Assembly: GCA_964575845.1 (NCBI GenBank)
Contig: CAZNSX010000009.1
Coordinates: forward strand, 1-64,000
DNA: 64,000 nt
Source: CAZNSX01 sp964575845
GTDB lineage: Bacteria > UBA8248 > CAZNSX01
Direction of reading: 5' to 3'
Shown here: positions 17,058 to 24,891 of the stretch, in pieces
How the letters are laid out: every line of letters begins with the position of its first letter
How positions within the stretch are numbered: the first letter of the stretch is position 1
Translations under genes and position numbers: made by a program
The notes under the pieces: model-generated
The model's database searches: none
The model's input: the letters and a program-made list of their open reading frames with translations, nothing else
Told to the model about the DNA's origin: nothing

Positions 17058-17832
17058 GCACGCCTCCTCCTTTGACCGGACTCTGCTCTCCCCGCGGGAG
17101 CGCCTCATAGTCGCTCTCGATTTTGAGATGGAAGAAGAAGCTCTCGGACTGGTGGATGGCCTGGGGGAGGAGGTTCTCATCTACAAGGTAGGAAGCCAGC
17201 TTTTCACCCGCTCTGGCCCCCCTGCGGTGAGGGAGCTCACGGCTCGGGGAAAGCGGGTCTTTCTTGACCTCAAATACCACGACATTCCAGCAACCGTGGC
17301 CGGGGCTTCTCTTGAGGCGGCGCGACTTGGCGCCTTCATGCTGAACGTGCACGCCTCCGGGGGCCTTGAGATGATGCGGGCTTGTGCCGAGGCCTGCCGT
17401 AAGGTCCCTGAGCCTCCCCTCGCCCTGGCTGTCACGGTGCTCACAAGCCTGGGGGCGGAGGACCTCAGAGCTCTCGGCCTCTTTACAAAGGTGGAAGAAC
17501 ATGTATTGAGGCTTGCACGGCTGGCCCTCAAGGCCGGCATGGATGGCCTCGTGGCTTCGCCCGAGGAGGCGCCATTCCTTCGCCAGGAGCTGGGCCCAGA
17601 GCCCATTATCGTGACCCCTGGGGTCAGACCTCTGGGAGCAGGAGGAGGGGAGCTCCATGACCAAAAGAGGGTCTCCGACCCGGCAGCGGCTCTGGCCGGA
17701 GGGGCGGATTTCATCGTCGTGGGGCGTCCCATCCGCTCTGCCCCCTCCCCCCTGGAGGCCGCACGAGCCATTCTCAACCAGGTCGAGAAAGGGTTGGCTC
17801 AGCGAATCGATGGTTTGATCAGGGAGGGTTGA
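17038..17832 (+). CDS. pyrF: orotidine 5'-phosphate decarboxylase
   Basis: Decarboxylates OMP to UMP in pyrimidine synthesis. The active-site signature is DLKYHDIPATVAGA (D-x-K-x-x-D, about residues 77-90). The first strand is LIVALDF, and VTPGVRP and GADFIVVGRPI bind phosphate. At 264 residues the length is usual for bacterial PyrF. It overlaps tatC by 20 bases. GAGGAGG lies just upstream, and the third codon (ATG at 17044) may be the true start because its spacing is better. The acylphosphatase follows with a one-base overlap. Confidence 0.95.
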   Translation: MKMSRSKHASSFDRTLLSPRERLIVALDFEMEEEALGLVDGLGEEVLIYKVGSQLFTRSGPPAVRELTARGKRVFLDLKYHDIPATVAGASLEAARLGAFMLNVHASGGLEMMRACAEACRKVPEPPLALAVTVLTSLGAEDLRALGLFTKVEEHVLRLARLALKAGMDGLVASPEEAPFLRQELGPEPIIVTPGVRPLGAGGGELHDQKRVSDPAAALAGGADFIVVGRPIRSAPSPLEAARAILNQVEKGLAQRIDGLIREG

Positions 17833-18110
17833 TGCCCGAGAAGCGTGCTCATGTCATCGTACGCGGTTACGTCCAGGGAGTGGGCTACCGGGCCGGAGCC
17901 ATCCGCCGAGCGAGGACCTTTGGCCTCAAGGGCTGGGTCCGAAACAAGCCCGATGGCAGCGTGGAGCTCCTGGCTGAAGGGGAGGAGAAAGCCCTGAGAG
18001 AACTCTTGAGCTGGTGTCGGCAGGGACCTTGGGGGGCCAGAGTTTCTGACCTGCAGGTGGAGTGGGAGGAGCTCCAGGGGGACCTCCACGGCTTTGACGC
18101 CATCCTATAG
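17832..18110 (+). CDS. acyP: acylphosphatase
   Basis: A 92-residue enzyme hydrolysing acyl phosphates. The signature VRGYVQGVGYRAGAIRRA supplies the phosphate loop and catalytic Arg, and GLKGWVRNKPDGSVELLAEG supplies the catalytic Asn. The start is the ATG overlapping the pyrF stop, with AGGGAGGG ahead of it. The small size and fold are typical. It is part of the tatA-tatC-pyrF-acyP-DUF4416 string, which overlaps throughout. Confidence 0.95.
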   Translation: MPEKRAHVIVRGYVQGVGYRAGAIRRARTFGLKGWVRNKPDGSVELLAEGEEKALRELLSWCRQGPWGARVSDLQVEWEELQGDLHGFDAIL

Positions 18111-18126
18111 GCGGAGGGGCAATGCC

Positions 18127-18666
18127 GTGGGGCGAGCCCGGGAGCCAGAGCCGGGGAAACTCTTCATCGGGATTATCCTGGGTGTTCCCGAACTCCTCCC
18201 CCAGGTCCGGCAGAGCCTGGCCCGGCGCTTCGGCCCAATCGACCTTGAAAGCGAACCCCATGCCTTCGTTGAGACACCCTACTACCGCCCCGAGATGGGG
18301 GAAGAACTCGAGCGACTTTTCCTTAGCCACGAATCCCTCATCGACCCCGGCCGCCTTCCCCTCATAAAGCATGAGACCAATCGCATGGAGGAGGGTTTTT
18401 CGCGAGATGGCGCGCGGCGGGTCAACTTGGACCCGGGAGTGCTCTTCTTGGATAAAGTGGTTCTGGCCACAACTAAGAATTACAGCCATCGCCCTTATCT
18501 AGGTTTCGGCATCTACGCTGAGCTCACCTATCTTTTCCGCCGGGGTCGCTGGGAGCCCCTTCCGTGGACCTACCCCGATTACCGGGCGCCCCACCACGGG
18601 GCTTTCTTTGAGGAACTTCGCAGGCTCTACAAGACTCAGCGGCAGGCGGGCCTCACTGGGCGGTGA
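18127..18666 (+). CDS. DUF4416 family protein
   Basis: A 179-residue protein matching the DUF4416 family, often misnamed GTP-binding protein. It contains KLFIGIILGVPELL, the motif ETPYYRPEMG, the basic LIKHETNRMEE, and the C-terminal DPGVLFLDKVVLATTKNYSHR with TYPDYRAP. No Walker motifs are present, so GTP binding is not supported. The GTG start is chosen because GGAGGGG lies 7 bases upstream, although an in-frame ATG occurs 11 codons earlier inside acyP. It ends tail-to-tail with the cupredoxin-like gene, overlapping it by 14 bases. Function unknown. Confidence 0.85.
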   Translation: MGRAREPEPGKLFIGIILGVPELLPQVRQSLARRFGPIDLESEPHAFVETPYYRPEMGEELERLFLSHESLIDPGRLPLIKHETNRMEEGFSRDGARRVNLDPGVLFLDKVVLATTKNYSHRPYLGFGIYAELTYLFRRGRWEPLPWTYPDYRAPHHGAFFEELRRLYKTQRQAGLTGR

Positions 18667-19090
18667 TGATACCAAAAGCAGCCCCGGTCTCGATGTTGAG
18701 GCCCGTGACGAAGTAGCTGTATCGGCCCCTCTCTACGAAGGCGAGGCTCGCCACCCCACCCGGCGCAAATGGATTAGAGGTGAAGGTGCCGTCAGGAGCC
18801 AGGAAGAAACGGGTGGGGGCCTTGGTGGCTAAGGTCAGCTGCCTCCCCTGGATGAAGACAACTCCCACGTAGCCTTGGGTGGAGTTGAGCCAGACAACAG
18901 TGCCTCCGGCCTCCACCTTCAGCTCCCGCGGGGTTATCCCATCGGAATCCAGGCGAACGATGTAAGGACGGCCGAAACCGGGGAGGTCTTGCTCCGCCCA
19001 GGATGGGAGGACCGGTGGGAGAGCAAAGCATGCCCCGACGAGTATGGCCCTGAGCACGAGCCACCGCAGCCCTTTAGTCTTGGAGCTCAA
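18653..19090 (-). CDS. exported cupredoxin-like beta-sandwich protein
   Basis: About 145 residues with an N-terminal signal peptide (WLVLRAILVGACFALPPVLPS, cleavage near SWA-EQ). The body resembles a cupredoxin (RLDSDGITPRELKVEAGGTVVWLNST), as in plastocyanin-like domains. The usual Cys-His-Met copper ligands near the C-terminus (FxxHxxM) are absent, since the end reads GRYSYFVTGLNIETGAAFG. Copper binding is therefore doubtful. The TTG start overlapping the purA stop is preferred because GAGGGAG precedes it. An ATG eight codons earlier is the alternative. Confidence 0.65.
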   Translation of the reverse strand: MSSKTKGLRWLVLRAILVGACFALPPVLPSWAEQDLPGFGRPYIVRLDSDGITPRELKVEAGGTVVWLNSTQGYVGVVFIQGRQLTLATKAPTRFFLAPDGTFTSNPFAPGGVASLAFVERGRYSYFVTGLNIETGAAFGIITAQ

Positions 19091-20397
19091 GGAAGCGAAA
19101 ACTCCCTCTTCCATATTACCTGGTCGCGTCTAGGACCTGTGCAAATGATGGAGACCTCAGCCCCGATGGCTTCCTCCAGGGCCTCCACATAATTTCGGGC
19201 CCCCACGGGCAGCTCCCGGAACTCCGTGGCTCCGAGAGTACTTTCCCGCCAACCAGGAAAGACCTCATAACGGGGACGGCAATTGGAAAGAACGCTCTGT
19301 TCGGCCGGAAAATCTTCGATGAGATGACCCTCGTGCTCATAAGCCGTGCAAAGACTGACCTCATCGCACCCGTCCAGAACGTCCAGCTTCATGAGGGCCA
19401 CGCTGTTAATACCGTTTCGAGCAATGGCGTAGCGGGACGTCACAGCATCGAACCAGCCGCACCTGCGAGGCCTCCCCGTGGTCGCGCCGTACTCCCTTCC
19501 CCTTTCTCTGATGGAATCACCCTCGGGCCCTGCTATCTCAGTGGGAAAGGGTCCCCTCCCCACCCGGGTGGTGTAAGCCTTGGTGACTCCCAGGGTGTAG
19601 CTCATCGAGGCGGGAGGTATTCCCAGGCCCGCCGCTGCTCCGCCCGCGACAGGATTTGAGGAGGTGACGTAGGGATAGGTGCCGTGGTCCACGTCCAGCA
19701 TGGTCCCCTGCGCTCCTTCCAGAAGAATCCACTGCCCTTCAGAGAGTGCCTGGAGGAGCAAACTCTCGGTGTCGGCCACGAAGGGTTCAAGCTCGGACCT
19801 CACGCGCTGGTAAGCCTCGAAGATGAGGTCAGGGTCGAACTCCTCCGGCGTGGAATCATCGCCCTTCCCCCTGAAGAGTGGCAGAAGATTCCTCTTAAAA
19901 AGGAGGTTCAACTCGAGCCGCTCCCTGAAGAGGGCCTCATCAAATATGTCCGCCACCCTGATCCCGAGCCTTCCAGTTTTATCGGAATAGGCGGGTCCGA
20001 TGCCCCGGCCCGTAGTGCCGATGGATTTGCCCCCCATCAGTTTCTCGACCTCGCGGTCAAGGTAGAGGTGGTAGGGCATGATGAGGTGGGCACGCTTGCT
20101 CAGGAAGAGGTTCCCGCCGATGGCGACGCCCCTGCTCCTTAGCTCCTCTACCTCCTTGATCAGGGCGTTCGGCTCCACCACAACGCCGCTCCCGATGACG
20201 CAGCGCACGCCAGGCCGCAGTATCCCTGTGGGCACGAGGTGCAGGATGAATCGCTCCTCCCCTATCAGGACCGTGTGGCCAGCGTTATGACCACCCTGGT
20301 AGCGGGCCACCACCTGCGCGCGCTCAGACAGTAGGTCCACCACCTTTCCCTTACCCTCATCACCCCACTGCATCCCTACAACAAGCACCACGGGCAT
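19087..20397 (-). CDS. purA: adenylosuccinate synthetase
   Basis: Joins IMP and aspartate using GTP, the first step from IMP to AMP. The GTP loop GMQWGDEGKGKVVD is at residues 8-21, ARYQGGHNAGHTV follows, and GTTGRGIGPAYSDK and TRVGRGPFPTE are further conserved blocks. The length is 436 residues. The start is the ATG at 20395-20397 with GAGGTGAG just upstream. A longer open frame runs back into hisZ, but its extra 41 residues (rich in Arg and Trp) are not part of the family. It follows hisZ by 4 bases. Confidence 0.96.
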   Translation of the reverse strand: MPVVLVVGMQWGDEGKGKVVDLLSERAQVVARYQGGHNAGHTVLIGEERFILHLVPTGILRPGVRCVIGSGVVVEPNALIKEVEELRSRGVAIGGNLFLSKRAHLIMPYHLYLDREVEKLMGGKSIGTTGRGIGPAYSDKTGRLGIRVADIFDEALFRERLELNLLFKRNLLPLFRGKGDDSTPEEFDPDLIFEAYQRVRSELEPFVADTESLLLQALSEGQWILLEGAQGTMLDVDHGTYPYVTSSNPVAGGAAAGLGIPPASMSYTLGVTKAYTTRVGRGPFPTEIAGPEGDSIRERGREYGATTGRPRRCGWFDAVTSRYAIARNGINSVALMKLDVLDGCDEVSLCTAYEHEGHLIEDFPAEQSVLSNCRPRYEVFPGWRESTLGATEFRELPVGARNYVEALEEAIGAEVSIICTGPRRDQVIWKREFSLP

Positions 20398-20401
20398 AAT
20401 C

Positions 20402-21682
20402 TCACCTCTCGCCTTCGAGCTCCTTCTCCAGGTCCACCAGCTCCCGGGCCTCCTCCTTCCCCGAGACCACGTCCTTGACAAGGGCTCTTCCGGGCGCAAT
20501 CCCCTTGCCTCCCAGAACAATACATTTCCTTATCCCAGTACTGCGGGCATAGTCAAGGGAGCCTGCAAGGTCCCTTCGGATTATATCCCTGGCCACCCGG
20601 AATCCCCGGGCCCTGAGCTTGCGGGCAAGCGCAAGGGCCCCCCTCTTTCCGCGGCTGAAGTCGATGATGAGAAAATCCACCGCAGAAAACTCCTCAGGCC
20701 CCCCCCTCCGGGAGAGTGCGAGGAGAAGCCGGTCGATATCGACTGCAAATCCCGTGGCGGGAGCTGCGTCCCCGTAACGGGAAAGTAGCTCGTCATAGCG
20801 CCCGCCGCCGCAGACGGGGTAGCTGAACCCTTCGAGGAAGCCTTCAAAGATTATCCCCGTGTAATAGTCGAAGCCCCGGATCTCGCTGAGGTCAAAGGTA
20901 ACATAGCCCGAGAGTCCATAGATCTCAAGCATCCGGTGGATCTTCTCAAGGTCGGCGAGCGCCCTCCTGGAACGGCGGTTACTGATGAGGGAGCGCGCCC
21001 TCTTGAGAACCTCCGGGCCGCCGAAAAGGTCTGGTAGCTCCGAGAGCCTGACCCTGCTCCCAGGGGGAACCCCTACTCCCTTAAGAATTTTCTCCAGGGT
21101 CGAGGAATCCTTCTTTAACACAGCCGCCCGGATCCGCTCCCTTTCGCTCCCCCCGACCCCCAATTCCTGAAGGATTCCCCGGAAGAAGCCCGTATGCCCC
21201 AAGGCCAGGCGAAAATCCTCCAGCCCCACCTCCCTGAGGCTCTCGGCGGCTATGGCCACCACCTCGGCGTCGGCCTCGAGGGAACTGAGCCCTATGAGCT
21301 CGACCCCGCCCTGGTGGAATTCCCGTTGGACGAACCCTCCGGCGCGGGCGTGGCGAAAGACACTAGTGCAGTAACAAAGGCGGAGGGGCCTGGGCTGAGT
21401 GGCGAGAAGGGTGCTGGCGATGCGGGCTATCTGGGGTGTTATGTCAGACCTTAGGGCGAGAATATGGCCCGTCTCGCGGTCAATGATCTTGAATGCCTCC
21501 TCACTCAGAGCGGACCCACCCGGGCCCGAGGCTTCATAGTATTCAAAAGTGGGAGTGACTATTTCCTGAAAGCCCCAGCGGGAGAAGACCGAGAGAAGCT
21601 TCCCCTCCAGGTCCCGTTTCCGGCCCGCTTCACGGGGCAGAAAAACCCGCACCCCCGGCGGCATTGCTCGGGGATAACTCAC
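20402..21682 (-). CDS. hisZ: ATP phosphoribosyltransferase regulatory subunit (HisRS paralogue)
   Basis: HisZ is a catalytically inactive histidyl-tRNA synthetase-like protein that activates short-form HisG in histidine synthesis. Class II synthetase motifs are visible: ALRSDITPQIAR, LCYCTSVFRH, REFHQGGVELIG, GFDYYTGIIFEGF and CGGGRYDELLSRYG. A C-terminal anticodon-binding-like domain remains (ALARKLRARGFRVARD), longer than in minimal HisZ. The GTG start at 21682 has AGGAGGA nine bases upstream (21691-21697). purA follows directly. A serA remnant lies just upstream. HisS is an alternative call, but the context favours HisZ. Confidence 0.85.
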   Translation of the reverse strand: MSYPRAMPPGVRVFLPREAGRKRDLEGKLLSVFSRWGFQEIVTPTFEYYEASGPGGSALSEEAFKIIDRETGHILALRSDITPQIARIASTLLATQPRPLRLCYCTSVFRHARAGGFVQREFHQGGVELIGLSSLEADAEVVAIAAESLREVGLEDFRLALGHTGFFRGILQELGVGGSERERIRAAVLKKDSSTLEKILKGVGVPPGSRVRLSELPDLFGGPEVLKRARSLISNRRSRRALADLEKIHRMLEIYGLSGYVTFDLSEIRGFDYYTGIIFEGFLEGFSYPVCGGGRYDELLSRYGDAAPATGFAVDIDRLLLALSRRGGPEEFSAVDFLIIDFSRGKRGALALARKLRARGFRVARDIIRRDLAGSLDYARSTGIRKCIVLGGKGIAPGRALVKDVVSGKEEARELVDLEKELEGER

Positions 21683-21726
21683 GCGCAAATTCCTCCTGTT
21701 TTGCCCGGTCGCCGGTCCCCCGCACC

Positions 21727-21912
21727 TCAAAGGCGTTTGACCGAGGTTACGCTCCTCACGATAAGGACCTGATAGCCGGGCAGGGCCGCGAGCAGCCCCC
21801 CAGGTGGAAGACCCGGACGATTATCCACAGCGGCATCAGATGCATTCTGAAGGATAGCCAGGCCCTTCGGAGATGTGCCGTCGCTGACCAAGACCCTCCA
21901 GAGCACACTCAA
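21727..21912 (-). pseudogene. N-terminal remnant of D-3-phosphoglycerate dehydrogenase (serA)
   Basis: About 60 codons read RVLVSDGTSPKGLAIL near the start and GYQVLIVRSVTSVKRL at the end. This matches the first ~55 residues of SerA (RVLVSD...GLxIL...YDALIVRSATKVT). A TGA follows, and then the hisZ ribosome site and start, so the remaining ~470 residues are missing. The translation start looks intact: TTG with GGAGGG 7 bases upstream. A TTGACA-containing promoter lies further up. serA-hisZ-purA neighbourhoods occur in related bacteria, so this is most simply a deletion scar. A functional short peptide is less likely. Confidence 0.6.
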
Positions 21913-21947
21913 AGGGCCACCCTCCAAGTTTCACAAAGCCAAAAATT

Positions 21948-21977
21948 TATTTAGCCCTCAAGGGCAAAATTTGTCAA
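21948..21977 (-). promoter_or_regulatory. promoter candidate for the serA remnant-hisZ-purA unit
   Basis: On the minus strand a perfect TTGACA (21972-21977) is followed after 18 bases by TAAATA (21948-21953) in an AT-rich patch. The -10 is poor. GGAGGG and the TTG start of the serA remnant follow about 30 bases downstream. Confidence 0.45.
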
Positions 21978-22061
21978 TTTTAAATCCGAAGGGGTTTTCG
22001 CCTAACTCTCATGTCCCGCCTGGACAGCCTCCTCCAATGGCCGGGATAAAGGGACGGATGA

Positions 22062-22664
22062 TCAAACCCTCTTGTTGGAGAGTGGAGACAGGAAAAACAA
22101 AGCTCCCAAGACACCAATGGCCACGCCCCCGACAACATCCGATGGATGATGAGCATTGACCACAATTCTGGATAGGGCCACGAGAGAGGCGAGAATGAGA
22201 GGTAGAAAACGATATCTCGAATAGGTTGAATTGCTGAGCAGATAGAAAAGAAAGATCCCGCATACGAAAGCATCGGCCGAGTGCCCTGATGGGAATGAGT
22301 TATATTTGGAATCGAGAGAGAAAAACGCAAACCCAGAGCCGATTCCAGGTCTTGCACGTCCCAAAAGGATCTTCAGAAGTCGGACAAAAGCGAAAGCTAT
22401 GATGATCTCGGATTTGATATAGGCCCATAAAAAAAGAAGTGTTTTTCTGTTCTTCTTAAGAAGCGAGAAGACCAACATCAATCCAAAGACGGCATAGAAA
22501 AAATAGAGTCCCCGCCGTGACAGCACTTTTGCAAGGAAGAAAGCGTCATCAGGGACCAGTCCTTGTATGAAGGTTCCGACCTGCCTATCAAAAAGAAAGA
22601 CTGTGATAAGCATGACGCCAAAGGCGGCAATTGAAATCCATAGCCTGTCCTTGAGTTCGTTCAC
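22062..22664 (-). CDS. PAP2-family membrane phosphatase
   Basis: A 200-residue integral membrane phosphatase with about five to six hydrophobic helices. The three catalytic motifs of the PAP2 superfamily are intact: K-x6-R-P (KILLGRARP), P-S-G-H (FPSGHSAD) and S-R-x5-H-x3-D (SRIVVNAHHPSD). Likely substrates are lipid phosphates such as undecaprenyl pyrophosphate or phosphatidic acid. GTG start with CAGGAG upstream. Its base composition is clearly lower in G+C than the flanking genes, and it sits between a serA remnant and an IS remnant, which suggests acquisition by transfer. Confidence 0.88.
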   Translation of the reverse strand: MNELKDRLWISIAAFGVMLITVFLFDRQVGTFIQGLVPDDAFFLAKVLSRRGLYFFYAVFGLMLVFSLLKKNRKTLLFLWAYIKSEIIIAFAFVRLLKILLGRARPGIGSGFAFFSLDSKYNSFPSGHSADAFVCGIFLFYLLSNSTYSRYRFLPLILASLVALSRIVVNAHHPSDVVGGVAIGVLGALFFLSPLSNKRV

Positions 22665-22888
22665 CTTCGCTCCTGCGGGTCAATGACGACAGAATCGCTC
22701 TGGCCAATATGCCTCTCTATTTTCCCTCTGCGTCCTCTTCTCACTCTCAGAAAAACACCCAAGCTATAAAATCCGGTGTGGGCTCGGGAGCTTGGCCCAA
22801 GGATATAGCGAACAAATTATTAATACTGCGTATCCGGCGGATAATACCCCCTTTCTGCTCCAAGTTCAATACCACTGCAGTTCGGCAT

Positions 22889-23098
22889 CATCTGAATAAG
22901 GGAGTGTCTGGTGTGCAGGGGCGATCTCGGGTCTTCGAGTCAGTCGCCCACGAGGCCGATGACTCCGAAACGCTCGTCAATTTCCCTCAGGAGTAGAAAA
23001 CCCACATCGGAAGTTACCCTGGCGCCCCGGAAATCAACCCTGATGGAGCGGTTGAAATCGGGCCGCAAATGTGGGAAAGAAAGTTTCTTGCATGCCAA
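22889..23098 (-). pseudogene. IS1380-family transposase N-terminal remnant
   Basis: The minus strand encodes RPDFNRSIRVDFRGARVTSD followed by VGFLLLREIDERFGVIGLVGD, then an in-frame TGA (22940-22942), then LEDPRSPLHTRHSLIQM. This follows the start of IS1380-type transposases (pattern V-x-F-x-G-x-x-[LIV]-[ST]-S-D-x-G-x-L-L-L-R-E-x-D-E-R, then D-x-R-x-x-x-x-x-x-H-S). Only about 70 residues remain and one codon is a stop, so it is dead. No terminal inverted repeats were recognised. Confidence 0.6.
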
Positions 23099-23134
23099 GC
23101 AGGTCGTGAGACGCGCCAAATTCCACCACCAAGC

Positions 23135-23171
23135 AAAAAAAGCCCGGAAGGCCTTGCGAGGCCTTCCGGGC
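23135..23171 (-). terminator. intrinsic terminator of the outer-membrane barrel gene
   Basis: Perfect 12-bp inverted repeat GCCCGGAAGGCC (23142-23153) and GGCCTTCCGGGC (23160-23171) with a 6-base loop. On the minus strand it is followed by seven T residues (complement of 23135-23141). It lies about 25 bases after the barrel gene stop. Confidence 0.9.
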
Positions 23172-23196
23172 GCTGGGCTCTGGCTTGGCTTACGAG

Positions 23197-24498
23197 CTAG
23201 AAGTCGTAGCGAATCTCTCCTCCAAGCAGCCAGGCGTCGTCATTGTTCGTAGGTGCAGGAGTTTTCTGCTCTCCGTAGTCGCCCATCCAGAGGTAGGCGT
23301 ATTGGGCTTTTATGGTCAGGCTCTTGTAAGGCTTATACTGGAAGTAGAAGTCGAGCTCAAACCCGATGTCCTTGTCGCTGACGTAGGTAATGGTGGAGGT
23401 ATCCGGTCGCTTCTCGGCGGAGCGGATGATACTTCCCGTGACAAAGCCCATGTGTTTCGGGGTGAAATTGTAGGTGGCGCTTCCGGCGTAGACGGCCAAC
23501 CCGTTGCCCCAGGCGGCGCCGTCGCCGCTGGGAGACCTGTTCTCGAGGCCAAAGGGGTTGATGCCGGTCGCCCCGAAGAAAAGGATAGGCCCGTTGCGGC
23601 CCGCCCACGGCCCGACGGCCATGAAGCGCTCCATGTCGTTGTCAAGCGGGTCCGAATCACCCGTGCTCCACAGGAAGAAGGTGTCGAGCTTGAGGTCGCC
23701 CAGGTTGAGCGCAAGCCGGAGGTCGCCAGCGCTCGCCCTCTCAGTCAGGTCAGTCGTGGAGGTTGAATATTCCTGCTTTCCATGCTGGTACCAGTAGGTG
23801 GCCTCACCGCTGAAGATGCCAGAGGCTCCCCTGAGGTTAGCGCCCCAGTAGTCGCGGCGGATCGCGGGCGTGCCGGCTCCGGCGTACTTGGCCGTCTGGG
23901 TCGGCAACGAATTATAGCGCGAATACTGAGCGGTCAGGGTCACCTTGGGCATGACGTTATAGCTCAGGGCGATGTAATGCGCGTCAGTATCCGCTGCCTC
24001 GGTCACGCCCTCACCCCGCTTCACCGTCCAGGCACTGAGCTGGAGGCCGCCGACGATGGGGCCGTAGAGCCAGTGGCCGCTCTTACGGTTGAGTCCGCCG
24101 GACCCGTAAACCAGGTGGGAGGTACCGACTTCCGCATAGTCGTAGCGGCCCGTCTTGAGCCGCAACTTGGTGTAGGGAACGAGGAAGTCAATGTACCATC
24201 TATTTGATTTGGCCGGCCAGCGGGCCTGTCCATCCCATATTCGTCCGTTCTCAAACATCCCGTCTATCTCGTAGAAGCCGACCACCTTGCCGCCCTCAGA
24301 TGTAGCCGTGAACCTCGGCCGCCAGAGGGCCGTGTAGTACTGGGCGTTGTCGTGGGTATCATCATTCTTATCGACGTTGTCGTAAGCGATACCCCGTGTA
24401 CGGTAGATGCCCGTGAAGAGGAAGTCCGCGGCCATGACCGGCCACGCGACAGCCACCACCAGGGCTACCACCACCCCGAAAACCAGAAATTTGCGCAT
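23197..24498 (-). CDS. outer-membrane beta-barrel protein (porin-like)
   Basis: A 433-residue exported protein. The signal peptide MRKFLVFGVVVALVVAVAWP ends at VMA-AD. The mature part is a run of alternating amphipathic strands rich in aromatic residues and Gly/Asn turns (RPRFTATSEGG, LRLKTGRYDYAEVG, LTLTAQYSRYN-like segments). It ends in a C-terminal phenylalanine (GGEIRYDF), the BAM recognition signature. No specific porin family is recognised. Putative alginate-export or carbohydrate-porin types are possible. It has its own terminator, a GGAGG site 7 bases before ATG and a long leader from an upstream promoter, so it is likely a well-expressed single-gene unit. Confidence 0.82.
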   Translation of the reverse strand: MRKFLVFGVVVALVVAVAWPVMAADFLFTGIYRTRGIAYDNVDKNDDTHDNAQYYTALWRPRFTATSEGGKVVGFYEIDGMFENGRIWDGQARWPAKSNRWYIDFLVPYTKLRLKTGRYDYAEVGTSHLVYGSGGLNRKSGHWLYGPIVGGLQLSAWTVKRGEGVTEAADTDAHYIALSYNVMPKVTLTAQYSRYNSLPTQTAKYAGAGTPAIRRDYWGANLRGASGIFSGEATYWYQHGKQEYSTSTTDLTERASAGDLRLALNLGDLKLDTFFLWSTGDSDPLDNDMERFMAVGPWAGRNGPILFFGATGINPFGLENRSPSGDGAAWGNGLAVYAGSATYNFTPKHMGFVTGSIIRSAEKRPDTSTITYVSDKDIGFELDFYFQYKPYKSLTIKAQYAYLWMGDYGEQKTPAPTNNDDAWLLGGEIRYDF

Positions 24499-24817
24499 GT
24501 TCGAACCTCCTCACATTCAGCCCGAAAGCGTTTCAGATCTCCTCCCAAGAGTCCTCTTTCCTTCCCGCCTTCTCAGCATCACCTCCTTCTTGGGCCTTAG
24601 AGGTCGTTAAAAAACATCCTTTTTTAGTATTGCCGCTCCTTTCCGCCTTTGATTTCCCCATACCTTCTGAACTAAACCTTCACCCTCTCACAATATGAAT
24701 TCTCTTCCCGCGCCAAGCCCCCAGCGGTTATCATGGGTATTGGCACGAAAGACGTCCTCTTCCCGTCCTCCTTAACCCCGAGAGAACCATCGACTTTTTT
24801 GAATGCCCCAAATTTTC
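24499..24817 (-). other. long untranslated leader of the barrel gene
   Basis: About 320 bases without a convincing gene. Near its 3' end a strong Shine-Dalgarno-like AAGGAGGTG is followed by an open stretch of about 20 codons rich in Arg (MLRRREGKRTLG), which could be a small upstream frame. I see no known riboswitch. GGAGG precedes the barrel gene's ATG. Confidence 0.35.
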
Positions 24818-24823
24818 GAGCGG

Positions 24824-24852
24824 ATAATATCACCGGAAATTATGCTTGTCAA
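24824..24852 (-). promoter_or_regulatory. strong sigma-70-type promoter of the barrel gene
   Basis: On the minus strand, perfect TTGACA (24847-24852), 17-base spacer and TATTAT (24824-24829, five of six). Transcription would start near 24817, giving a leader of about 320 bases before the ATG at 24498. Confidence 0.7.
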
Positions 24853-24891
24853 GCTTTTTTTAAGAAATCTCAGACCCCATCAAAGCCACAC

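Noticed and set aside
20398..20520. 41-residue N-terminal extension of PurA
   Set aside because: The extension overlaps hisZ and is Arg/Trp-rich without similarity. A good ribosome site precedes the internal ATG.
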